The translations under genes were made by a program, and so were the position numbers. The notes beneath the pieces were generated by a model that was given only the letters and a program-made list of their open reading frames with translations, did not search any database and was not told where the DNA came from. Of a DNA stretch of 64,000 nt, positions 20,975-32,025 are shown in pieces. Source of the stretch: Closterium sp. NIES-65 (taxonomy: Eukaryota; Streptophyta; Zygnematophyceae; Desmidiales; Closteriaceae); assembly GCA_948144175.1 (NCBI GenBank), contig CANXME010000106.1, positions 930,001 to 994,000 on the forward strand, written 5' to 3'. Within the stretch, counting starts at the first letter, position 1, and every line of letters starts with the position of its first letter.

Positions 20975-23371
20975 CAACGATCAAGATCAAGCCCGTTAAC
21001 CCGCCCTCGTTTAATCCTACGGACAAGACGGTTACGGTAAAAGGGTGGCTGTTCGGGATCGAGGTCTTTTTTACTGCAGCCGAAGTTAATGACGACGCCA
21101 CGCGTATTAATTACGCAGTTTCGCTTCTTCGAGGTGCAGCGCTTGAGTGGTGGCGCCAAACCTTGGAAATAGGGACGCCGACAGGTGTGACGCATGCGGC
21201 AGACGGGACCTGAACAGTGACTAATCAAGTGGCACAATCAATCTTCGGAGTGACCACGATACGCACGTGTAAGGAGTGGGGCGCAGCCTTACGAGATCGC
21301 TTCGAGCACGTATCCGCCTCGGAGCAAGCTCGCATGAAGATGCGTGCATGGTCGAAGATGGCTTCTGTCCAAGACTACACGGCGTCATTTATGGGCCTCG
21401 CCGACCAAGCTGATGACATGTCGGAAGCTCAGCGCTAAGATAAGTATATCAGCGGCCTCAAATATGAGATACAGTACGAGGTTCGCAGGGGCCGCCCGAC
21501 GTCATTCCTTGTAGCAGTATAGTTGGCGGAGTCTACAGATGCGCTGATGCAGTACGCGAGACCAGCTTCCCGGGAGGGAAACCGCTTTCGTGGCCAGACC
21601 CATCGGGCCACGATCAACGCCGTCCATACACCCGATCGCCCTCCTAAGGGACCGTGTTACCGGTGTGGGAAGACGGGTCACTACATGAGAGACCGCCACG
21701 AGAAACACCGCTGACGGGGAACGACAGGAAGGAGCAGGGAAATGGGAAGAGTCAATAATTAGCGGGTCCTTTACTGTTTGTGCTCCGTCGCCCGAACCCC
21801 ACCATCCCCACCGAGTCGTGGTTCCGATTCATGCAATCGATCGCACTCGGCCAAATAACGGGGATACACATGTGGATCACCCTGTGCTGGTCGCTGGCAA
21901 GGTGTTAAAAAATAACTTGAAAATGTTCGTCGATGGAGGGGCCAGCCATAGCCTCTTCAACTTGGCGAGCGCAAAAAAATGCCAGCTGCAACTTGACAGG
22001 TGTCTGCCCAAAATTGACACCCGCCTTGTGAATAGGACGCCTCTGGCGATAACGGAAGAAACACGGACGGTCAGGATTGAATGCGGCGACGATTTCGGCT
22101 TCAGCATGAAGTTTCTTGCGACAACATTGGACGGATGCGACGTGCTGCTGGGACGTGACTGGCTGCGACGGCACAACCCCGTCATCGACTGGACAACGGG
22201 ATCGTGCAGCATCGACAAGCACGAGGGGCTAATTAAAATACCTTTATGGACGCCTGACTACATCCAAGCCCCGTGCGTCAAAGCTATCACTATAGCTCGC
22301 CACTTCAACAGAGGCGCGCAACTGTTCCCTGTTTGCTTACGCGAGTTGGCGGTTGACACCGAAGGAAAGGACATCGAGAAGCTGTGTGCAGCTGTACCAC
22401 CGGATTTAGCGGAGCTGATTCAGAGGTACCCGGACATCTTCCCCGACGACCCGCCACCTGGACTGCCACCGGAGAGACCTGAGGACCACAAAATCCAGCT
22501 GGAACCTGGCGCGCAGCCGACTGTTCCGACACAGTGGCGGTTGACCCAACCAACTCGAGGAGCTGCGACGACAAATTGACGCACTGTTGGAGAAAGGGTT
22601 CATTCGGGCCAGCACATCTCCTTTCGCAGCACCGATTCTGTTCACCCCGAAGAAGGACCGCGGGCTTCGCATGTGTATCGACTATCGCGCGCTGAACCAG
22701 GTCACCATCAAGTCTCGCTACCCAATCCCACGCACCGACGACCTCCTCGACCAACTTCGCGGCGCTCGATATTTCTTGAAGATTGACTTACGTGGCGGTT
22801 ACCACCAAATTTGAGTCTTCGCCGACGATTGTCACAAGACCGCGTTTCCCACACGCTACGGTAGTTACGAATTTACAGTGATGCCTTTCGGCCTCACAAA
22901 CGCGCCCTCGACTTTTCAACTGACCATGAACAGGGTTTTTCAGGATCTTCTAGACCGGTGTGTCATCGTCTACTTGGACGATATCCTCATTTTTAGCACC
23001 TCCGCGACATGGATGCAGTGTTTAAGCGGCTGCAGGAGAACCGACTCATCACCAAGGGCTCTAAGTGCAAGTTTTTTAAGCAGGAGTTGGAGTTTTGGGG
23101 GCACGTCATCTCGCGCGACGGCATTAAAATCGACCTGGCGAAAATCAAGACCATACAGGAGTGGAAGCCCCCAACGAACGTCACGGAGCTCCAGATTTTC
23201 CTCGGATTCGTGAATTACGTTCGGCGGTTTATCCCGAATATGGCGAGGATAACCGACCCGCTGACCGACCTGCTGCACAAGGACAAAAATTTTGAGTGGG
23301 GGGAGGAGGCAGAAGCGGCTTTCCAGGAACTCAAGAATTTCCTAGTTTCCCCTCCTGTGCTGCGCATCGCC
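20975..23371 (+). mobile_element. Ty3/gypsy-2 segment 2: gag, protease, reverse transcriptase
   Basis: It continues gag after copia A. Visible parts: the retrotransposon gag domain (LLRGAALEWWRQ, RFEHVSASEQARMKM; about 20990-21500), a zinc knuckle CYRCGKTGHYMRD near 21655-21700, an aspartic protease with FVDGGASHSLF near 21920, and reverse transcriptase with [18 protein letters not shown] (~22645) and VYLDDILIF (~22970), then the connection to RNase H. It ends at the TCGCC duplication where copia B begins. Fossil with several breaks. Confidence 0.9.
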
Positions 23372-23500
23372 TGTCAGATTTATATGACATAGTTGCTGTA
23401 GGCTATCGTGGGGTAGCACATATGGGGTACAGGTTTTCTAGGGTTGTATTTGTACCCAATCTTTCCTTAGTCATTCCATTCCTGTTTTCTTTACTTCACA
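23372..23500 (+). repeat. 5' LTR of copia B
   Basis: 129 bp, TGTCAGATTTAT to TTTACTTCACA. Primer site TGGTATAGAGCGGG follows. Confidence 0.92.
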
Positions 23501-23589
23501 TGGTATAGAGCGGGTCCTACCTTAGGACCGTTTTTTTTTTTTAGGGCCCACCGAAGCGCGCCCCGAGGCGCGCCTTTTTTTAGCGACCC

Positions 23590-24470
23590 CCTCGGGTCGC
23601 CTTTTCCCTTGCGGCCCCGCTGTCCCTCAGACGCGGCCCCGCCACCTCTCCTGATCGCGGCCCCGCCGCCTGTTTGACGCGGCCTCGCCGCCTACCCTGA
23701 CGCGGCTCCGCCGCCTCCCCTGACGCGGCCTCGCCGCCTCCCCTGACACGGCTCCGCCGCCTCTCCTGACGCGGCCCCGCCGCCTGTCTGACGCGGCCCC
23801 GCCGCCTCCCCTGACGCGGCCCTGCCGCCTCCCCTGACGCGGCTCCCCCGCCTCCCCTGACGCGGCACCGCCGCCTCCCCTGACGCGGCTCCCCCGCCTC
23901 CCCTGACGCGGCCCTGCCGCCTCCCCTGACGCGGCCCTGCCGCCTCTCCTGCCGGCCCGCCACTGCACCTGCCGGCCTGCCGATGCACCTGCCGGCCCGC
24001 CACTGCACCCTACGGCCCGCCGCTGCACCTGCCGGCCCGCCATTGCACCTGCCGGCCTCGCCGCTGCACCTGCCGGCCTCGCTGCTGCACCTGCCGGCCC
24101 GCCGCTGCACCCTACGGCCCGTCGCTGCACCTGCCGGCCCGCCACTGCACCTGCCGGCCCGCCTCTGCACCTGCCGGCCCGCCACTGCACCGGTCAACCC
24201 GCCGCTGCACCTGACGGCCCCGCCCCTGCATCTCCTGGCCGAGCCGCCTCAGCAGCCGAACCGCCCGTGAGCCGAGCCGCCCGACGCCGAGCCGCCCGGG
24301 ACCCGAGCCGCCCTGCCGCCGAGCCGCCCGGGAGCCGAGCCGCCCTGCACCCGAGCCGCCCAGCCGCCGAGCAGCCCGGGAGCCGAGCCGCCCTGCGCCC
24401 GAGCCGCCCAGCAGCCGAGCCGCCCAGCACCCGAGCCGCCTTTCTGCATACCTACACGACCTGCCCTGCC
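23590..24470 (+). repeat. GC-rich repeat leader of copia B
   Basis: Arrays of ~15-18 bp units (CCCTGACGCGGCCCCGCCG type, then GCACCTGCCGGCCCGCC type, then GAGCCGCCC type). Sequence differs from leader A but the architecture is the same. The open frames here are compositional. Confidence 0.8.
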
Positions 24471-24539
24471 TGGTGAGCACAGTCCCACTGACACTGCGAG
24501 CTCTTTCCCTGCTGCTAGCACTGCGTCGCTGTCGTCGCC

Positions 24540-27500
24540 ATGGCTACCCCTAGTGTCCTAGCTTTTGACGCTGAGGGTCGCGCCATTGATTTTGAGGTCT
24601 GGTTAGACGACCTGCAGTTGTTCTTACAGTGCGACAGGGCTGACGACCTTTCTCTCTTTGATCTCACCTCTGGCGCCTCTCCTGCTCCTGCTGCTGATGC
24701 TGAGCCCGCTGTCCGCTCTAAGTGGGCCACCCGCGATGCTGCTGCACGTCTTGCTGTGCGTCGCCACCTCCCTACCTCTGAGCGTGCGCACTTCAGTCAG
24801 TACAAGAGTGCTCAGACCTTGTACGACGCTGTAGTTGCGCGCTACTCCTCCCCTGCCACTGCTGCACTGAGCCGTCTCATGCTTCCCTACCTCTTTCCTG
24901 ACCTCTCTGCCTTTCCCACTGTCGCTGACCTCATTACGCACCTCCGCACTAGTGACACTCGCTACCGCGCCGCCCTTCCTGCTGAGTTCTGCGCTAAGAA
25001 CCCCCCCCCCATGTACATCGCTCTCTACTACGTAGTCGCGCGCCTCCCTGACTCCCTTCGAGTCGTCAGGGACCACTTTCTCGCAGTCTGTCCCACCACC
25101 CTCTCCGTCGACCTCCTCGAGAAGGCCCTCCTCGCAGCGGAGAAGAGCATCGTCGCTGTAGGTGCTTCTCGTGGTGACCCTCGCACCCCCATCTTTGAGG
25201 GGTGCTCTCCTTCCCCCTTGCTGCCCTCTGTTGCCTCTGCTGCTGCTGCCGACCTGCTTGGTCTAGAGTCGGTCGGCGCGGCGTCTGCCCCTAGTGGGAG
25301 ACGTCGCTCCAGCAAGGGCAAGGGGGGCAAGGGCGCGGGTGGAGCTGGAGGGGGCGGTGGCGGTGGCGGCGGTGGCGGCGGAGGGAGTGGGGGTGGCGGC
25401 GGGGCTAGTGGCGGGGGTGGTGGTGGTGGTGGCAGCAGCGGCGGAGACGGTGGTGGTGGTGCCAGCGGTGGTGGTGGAGGCAGCGGCGGAGGTGGAGGCG
25501 GCGGAGGTGGAGGCGGTGGAGGCGGCAGCGGAGGAGGCGGTGGTGGTGGAGGAGGTGGAGCTGGTCGGGGTGGTACCCAGCAGCGTAGCGGCGGTGGTGG
25601 TGGCCAGCGCTCGCACCGGCAGCAGCAGCAGCGCTCGCGGGACATCCCTCCGCCTCAGCAGCTTCGTGAGTGGTACGCTGGGCGTCAGAGGGGTGGGGGT
25701 ACTGGTCCCTGCACCTACGTTCTTCGTTCCGGCGACCGCGCGGGTGAGCAGTGTGGGGGTGCCCACGCGACCCAGCGCTGCTTTGGCCGCCTGACGGACG
25801 CCTGGCGTCAGCAGTTCCCTGGGGCTAGTGAGATCCCTCGCTGGGATGAGCTTCTCAGGGCTGGTGTAGCGATCTTTGATCTTGATTTTGATGCTATCCT
25901 TACTGCTATGTATGTTGTGGATTATAGTGAGGAGAATGAGGGTTACCGCTGTTTCCAGCCCGACCCGGGCATTGGTCCTGCTGCGCTAGGTGCTTGTGAG
26001 GCTGCTGCTCTAGGTGCCAGTGCGTCTGCGCTCTCAAGTACTGGTGAGACTGCGCTCTCAGGTACTGAGTCGTCCTCGTCCTCCCTCACTTTCACACTTG
26101 ACTCCGGAGCTTCTCGCTCCTTCTTTCGAGACCGCACTACCCTTACGCCGCTTGGCCGGCCGGTTGCGGTCTCCCTTGCTGACCCCTCTGGGGGTCCTGT
26201 CCTGTCTCACTTCTCCACTGTCCTCCCGTGTCCGGCTGCCCCTTCGGGCACCCTGTCGGGTCTGTACCTTCCCTCGTTCTCTACGAACTTGGTGAGTGGA
26301 GCAGACCTGCAGGATGGGGGTGTTCACCAGTTCACTCCTGCGAGTCAGCGGGTGACCCACTGCACGGAGGCACGCACAGGCCGACACCTGGCCACGTTCT
26401 CGCGTCGGCCGGGGTCGAGTCTCTACACCCTGACCGTTGAGTCTCCTCCTGTCCCTGCGTCTGGTCAGGTGGCTGCGTCGGGTCAGGTACTTGCTGCTGC
26501 GTCCCGGTCAGGTCCTGAGTCTGCCCCCTGTTCTTGTCGCCTCCTGTCTCACGAGACTCTCCTGTGGCACCACCGTCTTGGCCACCCCTCCTTGCCCCGT
26601 CTTCGGAGCATGGCTTCCCGTGTCCTTGTCTCTGGTCTTCCCCAGTCTCTCCCTCCTCTCCCCTCCGGGCCAGGACCTTCCTGTGTCCCCTGTGTCGAGG
26701 GTCGCCTCCGGGCTACTCTTCACTCCTCCCACTTCCCCCCGACAGAGGCTCCCCTGCAGACGCTTCACATGGATGTGTGGGGCCCAGCCCCCGTCCGTGG
26801 GCAGGGCTACGAGCGCTACTTCCTGTTGGTGGTTGACGACTACTCGCGTTACACCACAGTCCTCCCCTTGCGCAGCAAGGGTGCGGTCACTGAGGTGCTG
26901 ATCGAGTGGATCCGCGAGGCTCGTCTCCAGCTCAGGAAGAGCTTCGGCTCGGACTTTCCTGTTCTGCGTCTGCACTCTGACCGAGGCGGAGAGTTCTCTT
27001 CTCACCTTCTGCGAGACTACTGTCGTGCACGGGGGATCCGCCAGACCTTCACGCTTCCGGACTCACCACAGCAAAATGGGATTGCTGAGCGCCGCATTGG
27101 CATGGTCATGGATGTCGCTCGTACGTCCATGATGCATGCGGCTGCCCCCCATTTTCTGTGGCCGTTTGCGGTGAGGTACGCGGCGCATCAGCTCAATCTT
27201 CACCCCCGGGTCTCTCGGCCTGCGATGTCCCCAGCCTTGCTATGGACGGGGAAGGTTGGCGATGCGTCTGTGTTCCGTGTCTGGGGATCTCGGGCGTTTG
27301 TCCGCGACTTGTCTGCGGACAAGCTGTCCCCTCGCGCTGCTCCCTGTGTCTTCCTTGGCTTCCCCACTGACGCCCCAGGGTGGCAGTTTTACCACCCCTC
27401 CTCTCGTCGTGTTCTGTCCTCCCAGGACGTCACGTTCGACGAGTCAGTCCCCTTCTGCCGTCTCTTCCCCTACCGCACTCCTTCCCTCCCCCCTCCCCCG

Positions 27501-30442
27501 GACTTCCTTGTGCCGGTTCCCCCCCCGGTAGACCCCCTCCCCCCTCAGGTTCCTGCCCCCTCAGGTGTGTCCCAGGTAGACGCCGTTGACCCGGTCGAGG
27601 TTACTGGTGACTCTGGTGCTGCTGCGGGTGCTGAGCCTGGGGGTGCTGACTCTGGGGGTGCTGTGCGCGGGGGTGCCGAGCCTGGGGGTGCTACTGCTGG
27701 GGGTGCTGGGCCTGAGGGTGCTACTGCGGAGGGTGCGGAGCCTGGGGGTGCTGAGCCGGGGGGTGCTGTGCCTGGAGGTGCTGGGTCTGGGGGTGCTGGG
27801 TCGGGAGCTGCTGAGCCTGGGGGTGCTGAGCTGGGAGCTGCTGCGCCTGGGGGTGCTGCGTCTGGAGCTGCTGAGCCTGGGGTTTCTCCTGCTGCTGCGT
27901 CTCGCCGGGAGCCCCTCTCTCCACAGGAGCTGCGCGAGTGGTTCGCTCGCCGCTGGAGGCGTGCTGCTGAGTCTGGAGGTGCTGCTGGAGCTGGGGCTGG
28001 AGCTTCTTCGACCGTCGAGGGTGCGGGTGCTGCTGGTCCCGGAGCTGCTGGACCTGCGGGTCCTCCTGGAGCTGGAGCTGCTGAGGGCGTTGGTGCTGAG
28101 CCTACTGCTGTTGGTCCTGCCGCTGGAGGTGTGGGTGGCGCTGGTGCTGTCGGTGAGGGTGCTGGTGCTGTCCCTGCTGCGTCTGGAGCTGCCGCGCGGC
28201 CTCGGCCGTACTTCGTTCCGCTCCTGCAGCAGGTTCTTGGTCTTTCTCCTCAAGTAGAGGGTCCACCGCCTGTCCAGTCGCAGTCCCTGCTGGAGCCTTC
28301 CTCTCCACTGCCTGCTCCCTCTCCTTACACTGGTCCTACTGGAGGTCTTGCTGAGCGTCGTGAGCCTGCGTCTCGTCCCGCGTCGCCTGTTCGTGCTGCT
28401 CGCGCTAGTGGTCGCAGTTCGCGTCAGCGTCCTCCTCCTGTCCCTGGCACGCACCGGATGTCTTTACGTCCGTCCACTGCTCCTCTGCGTGCCCCTTTGC
28501 CTTCTCCTCCTGAGTCCTCTCTTCCTGCGCTTGCCGGCCTGAGTTGAACTCTCTTCGCGCTGCCAGTCCTACTGTCACGCGTCTGCTTGCTACTGTCGTC
28601 ACTGACCCCTCTTTTAAGTCCACTGCTGCGTCTGCTCTAGTCGCTGAGCTCGTCGACTTTGCTGCTCGCTGTCGTCTCGACTACGCTGCTAGTCTTGTTG
28701 CTGAGTCTGCGTCTATCTGTCCTCCGTCCGTCGGGGGTGAGTGTGCTCTTGGCACGGACGTCCTAGTGGACAGGCAGGAGGAGTTACAGTGTCTAGCGGC
28801 TGCTTCACCTCATCTCGCGTCTGTACTGCTTGCCCCTGAGGGAGACCCGGATGCACTAGACATCCCGACTCCGCGTTCTTACGCGGAGGCCGTAGAGGGT
28901 CCCTACTCCTCTCAGTGGCAGGCAGCTATGGATGCAGAGATGGCTTCCTGGAAGTCCACAGGCACCTACGTTGACGCGGTTCCCCCTCCTGGGGCGAACA
29001 TCGTCAGTGGCATGTGGATCTTCAGGGTGAAGCGGCCGCCGGGCTCTCCACCTGTCTTCAAGGCACGGTACGTTGCTCGTGGCTTCAGTCAGCGGCAGGG
29101 AGTTGACTACTTTCAGACCTTCTCTCCCACCCCGAAGATGACTACTCTTCGGGTGCTGCTGCACATAGCCGCTCAGCGCGACTACGAGCTTCACTCTCTC
29201 GACTTCAGCACTGCGTTCTTGCAGGGTAGCCTGCACGAGGAGATCTGGCTTCGCCGTCCACCTGGCTTCACTGGGACTTTCCCTCCTGGCACCCAGTGGA
29301 GCCTCCGACGGCCAGTCTACGGTCTCCGCCAGGCACCGCGTGAGTGGCACAACACACTGAGGACTACGCTTGCGGCTCTTGGGTTTGCTCCTTCTACTGC
29401 TGACCCGTCGCTGTTTCTTCGCACCGACACTTCCCTGCCGCCGTTCTACATCCTCGTGTACGTCGACGACTTGGTCTTTGCCACAGCGGACACTGCTGGA
29501 CTCGCCTACGTGAAGTCCGAGCTGCTGAAGAGACACACGTGCACAGACCTGGGTGAACTGCGCAGCTACCTTGGCTTGCAGATCACTCGGGACAGAGCAC
29601 GCCGCACCATTACCTTGACTCAGTCACACATGGTGCAGCAGGTCCTTCAGCGCTTCGGCTTCACGTACTCCTCGCCTCAGGCCACTCCTCTGCCTACTCG
29701 CCACTCACTCTCAGCTCTGCCTTCGGATGAGTCCGTAGAGTCGAGTGGTCCGTATGCAGAGCTTGTTGGCTGCCTCATGTACCTGATGACCTGCACACGA
29801 CCTGACCTTGCATACCCTCTGAGCATTCTTGCACGCTATGTTGCTCCTGGGAGACACAGACCGGAGCACATGGCTGCAGCGAAGAGGGTATTGCGCTACC
29901 TGTGCAGTACGTCAGGCATGGGGCTAGTGCTTGGAGGGCGGAGTCCAGTGGTCCTTACCGGCCACGCGGACGCTTCTTGGGCTGACGACCAGGCTACGCA
30001 GCGGTCGTCACAGGGTTACACCTTCAGCCTTGGTTCCGGCTCTGTCTCGTGGCGGTCTACTCGCTCGTCTTCGGTTCTCGGCTCCAGTTGTGAGGCTGAG
30101 ATCTACGCCGGGGCCATGGCTGCACAGGAGCTTCGCTGGCTCACCTACCTGCTGACTGACCTTGGAGAGCCGCCTCGTTCTCCTCAAGTGCTGTACGTAG
30201 ACAACAAGGCCATGCTGGCCTTGTGTCGAGAGCAGCGCTTGGAGCACAGAACGAAGCACATTGCTCTCCGCTACTTCCTTGCTCGTGAGCTGCAGCAGCG
30301 TGGTCAGTTGCGACTTGCGTACGTGGCCTCTGAGGCCAACACTGCTGATGTGTTCACCAAGGCACTCGCGCCTTTTGACCATCAGCGCTTTTGCACCCAG
30401 CTGGGTCTTGTGCCTGTCTTGCCTCACTTGCTCTCCTCTTGA
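24540..30442 (+). pseudogene. Gag-pol coding region of copia B (fossil, nearly whole)
   Basis: Gag starts MATPSVLAFDAEGRAIDFEV and carries the copia Gag domain over about 240 residues, a Gly-rich tract of ~90 residues, and a Cys/His motif of form C-x15-C-x3-H-x4-C. The protease has LDSGASRSFFRD. Integrase has HHRLGHPSLPRL, LHMDVWGP, LHSDRGGEFSS and PQQNGIAERR. The linker is a run of GGAEPGGA-like repeats. Reverse transcriptase has YVDDLVFATADTA; RNase H has CEAEIYAGAMAAQELRW. About one break. It is the best reference for the family within the window. Confidence 0.93.
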
Positions 30443-30648
30443 CTTCACTTGTACTGTGACATATATATATGCCTGCTCTTGCTTGTCTAGTTTTATATAT
30501 ATGTCTGTATTCCTGCATGTGAACTGGCCTCTGGCCCTACTCTTGTGCTCGGACTGTGTGGTGACTTTGTGATCCACCCTGAGCTTGCTTTGCTTTGCCT
30601 GACTGGTCTTGTGACCCCTTGTTCTCCCCCACTTTGCCTATGGGGGTG

Positions 30649-30779
30649 TGTCAGAGTATTATAGCTGATGCTTGTTTGTAGGCGATAGTGGGGTAGCACA
30701 TATGGGGTACAGCTTTCTAGGGTTGTATTTGTACCCAATCTTTCCTTAGTCATTCCATTCCTGTTTTCTTTACTTCACA
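30649..30779 (+). repeat. 3' LTR of copia B
   Basis: 131 bp, TGTCAGAGTATTATAGC to TTTACTTCACA, preceded by TATGGGGGTG. Confidence 0.92.
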
Positions 30780-30979
30780 TCGCCGACCCATCGAAGCCAT
30801 TCGAAGTTGTAACCGACGCCTCAGATTTCGCCATCGGAGCTGTGCTTCTACAAGACTTTGGGAACGGGTTGCAGCCGATAGCCTACGAATCACGCAAGCT
30901 GCAGGCAGCCGAACGCAACTACCTTATCCACGACAAGGAGATGCTCGCCATCATACACACGTTTAAATTATGGGGATGC
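30780..30979 (+). mobile_element. Ty3/gypsy-2 segment 3: start of RNase H
   Basis: 200 bp with the gypsy RNase H motifs FEVVTDASDFAIGAVL, YESRKL and ERNYLIHDKEMLAI. It ends at the duplication GATGC (30975-30979), where copia C begins. Collinear with segment 4 at 37324. Confidence 0.9.
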
Positions 30980-31111
30980 TGTCAAACATTATATGTGGTG
31001 TGTTAGTTTAGGCTACAGTGGGTTAGCCTATAGGGGGTACACAATTCTAGGGTTAGGTACTTGTACTCATTTCACTGCTAGTTCATTCATTCCTGTTCAG
31101 TGATTCCAACA
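30980..31111 (+). repeat. 5' LTR of copia C
   Basis: 132 bp, TGTCAAACATTATATG to GTGATTCCAACA. Confidence 0.92.
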
Positions 31112-31179
31112 TGGTATAGAGCAGGTCCTTCCTAGGACCGAAATTTTCTAAGGGCCCACCACTACGTAACTACCTACCT

Positions 31180-31960
31180 ACCTACCTACCTGTGCCCTAG
31201 GGCGCCTCGGCGTGTCACGCCCCTAGAGGCCCCTCTTAACGGCCCCGCGCTAGCCCCGTTCAGACCCCGTCGGCCCCACGCCCGCTCTCCCTAGTGGCCC
31301 CGTTCAGGCCCCGTCGGCCCCTTTAAGGCCCCGTTCAGGCCCCGCGCTAGCCCCGTTCAGGCCCCGTCGGCCCCGTTTCAGGCCCCGTCGGCCCCGCGCT
31401 AGCCCCTCTCAGGCCCCGTTGCCCCGCGCTAGCCCCGTTTCAGGCCCCGTTGGCCCCGTTTCAGGCCCCGTCCGCCCCGCGCTAGCCCCTCTCAGGCCCC
31501 GTCGGCCCGCGCTAGCCCCGTTTCAGGCCCCGTCGGCCCCGCGCTAGCCCCATTCAGGCCCCGATCGGGCCCGCGCTAGCCCCGTTTCAGGCCCCGTCAG
31601 CCCCGTTTCAGGCCCCGTCGGCCCCGCGCTAGCCCCGTTCAGGCCCCGTCGGCCCCTTGCTAGCCCCGTCAAGGCCCTGTTTGGCCCCGCGCTAGCCCCG
31701 CTCAGGCCCCGATCGGCCCCGCGCTCGCCCCTCTAGGGCCCCAACCGGCCCCGTGCCGACCTCGCCGACCCGTGCCCACCACCTAGAGGCCTCGGGCGGC
31801 CCGTCCCCGCCGTGACCCGAGCCGCGCGACCCGAGCCGCGCGCCCCGAGCCGAGCCGCGCGCCTCGAACCGAGCCGCGCGCCCCGAGTCGAGCCGCGCGC
31901 CCTGAACCGAGCCGCGCCACCCAGCCGAGCCGCGACCCGACCTGAACCGAGCCGCGCCGC
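31180..31960 (+). repeat. GC-rich repeat leader of copia C
   Basis: Dominated by units of ~18-25 bp (GGCCCCGCGCTAGCCCC and TTCAGGCCCCGTCGGCCCC), then GAGCCGCGC-type units just before gag. Confidence 0.8.
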
Positions 31961-32025
31961 CCTGCCCTACCTGGTTCGTCCTACCTGCTTCTCCTACTGC
32001 TACTACTGCTATTTCTACTGTTCCT

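Larger units (their letters stand above)
23372..30779 (+). mobile_element. Ty1/copia element B, complete and best preserved
   Basis: 7.4 kb inserted in gypsy-2 reverse transcriptase, duplication TCGCC at 23367-23371 and 30780-30784. LTRs are 23372-23500 (129 bp) and 30649-30779 (131 bp). They agree closely over the last ~85 bp but differ at about a dozen positions in the first ~45 bp. Parts: primer site TGGTATAGAG at 23501; leader ~23590-24470; gag from 24540; Gly-rich tract ~25340-25570; Cys/His motif ~25705-25795; protease ~26095; integrase ~26560-27480; linker ~27590-28540; reverse transcriptase ~28850-29660; RNase H ~29900-30440. Nearly whole, with about one break in coding. Confidence 0.95.
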
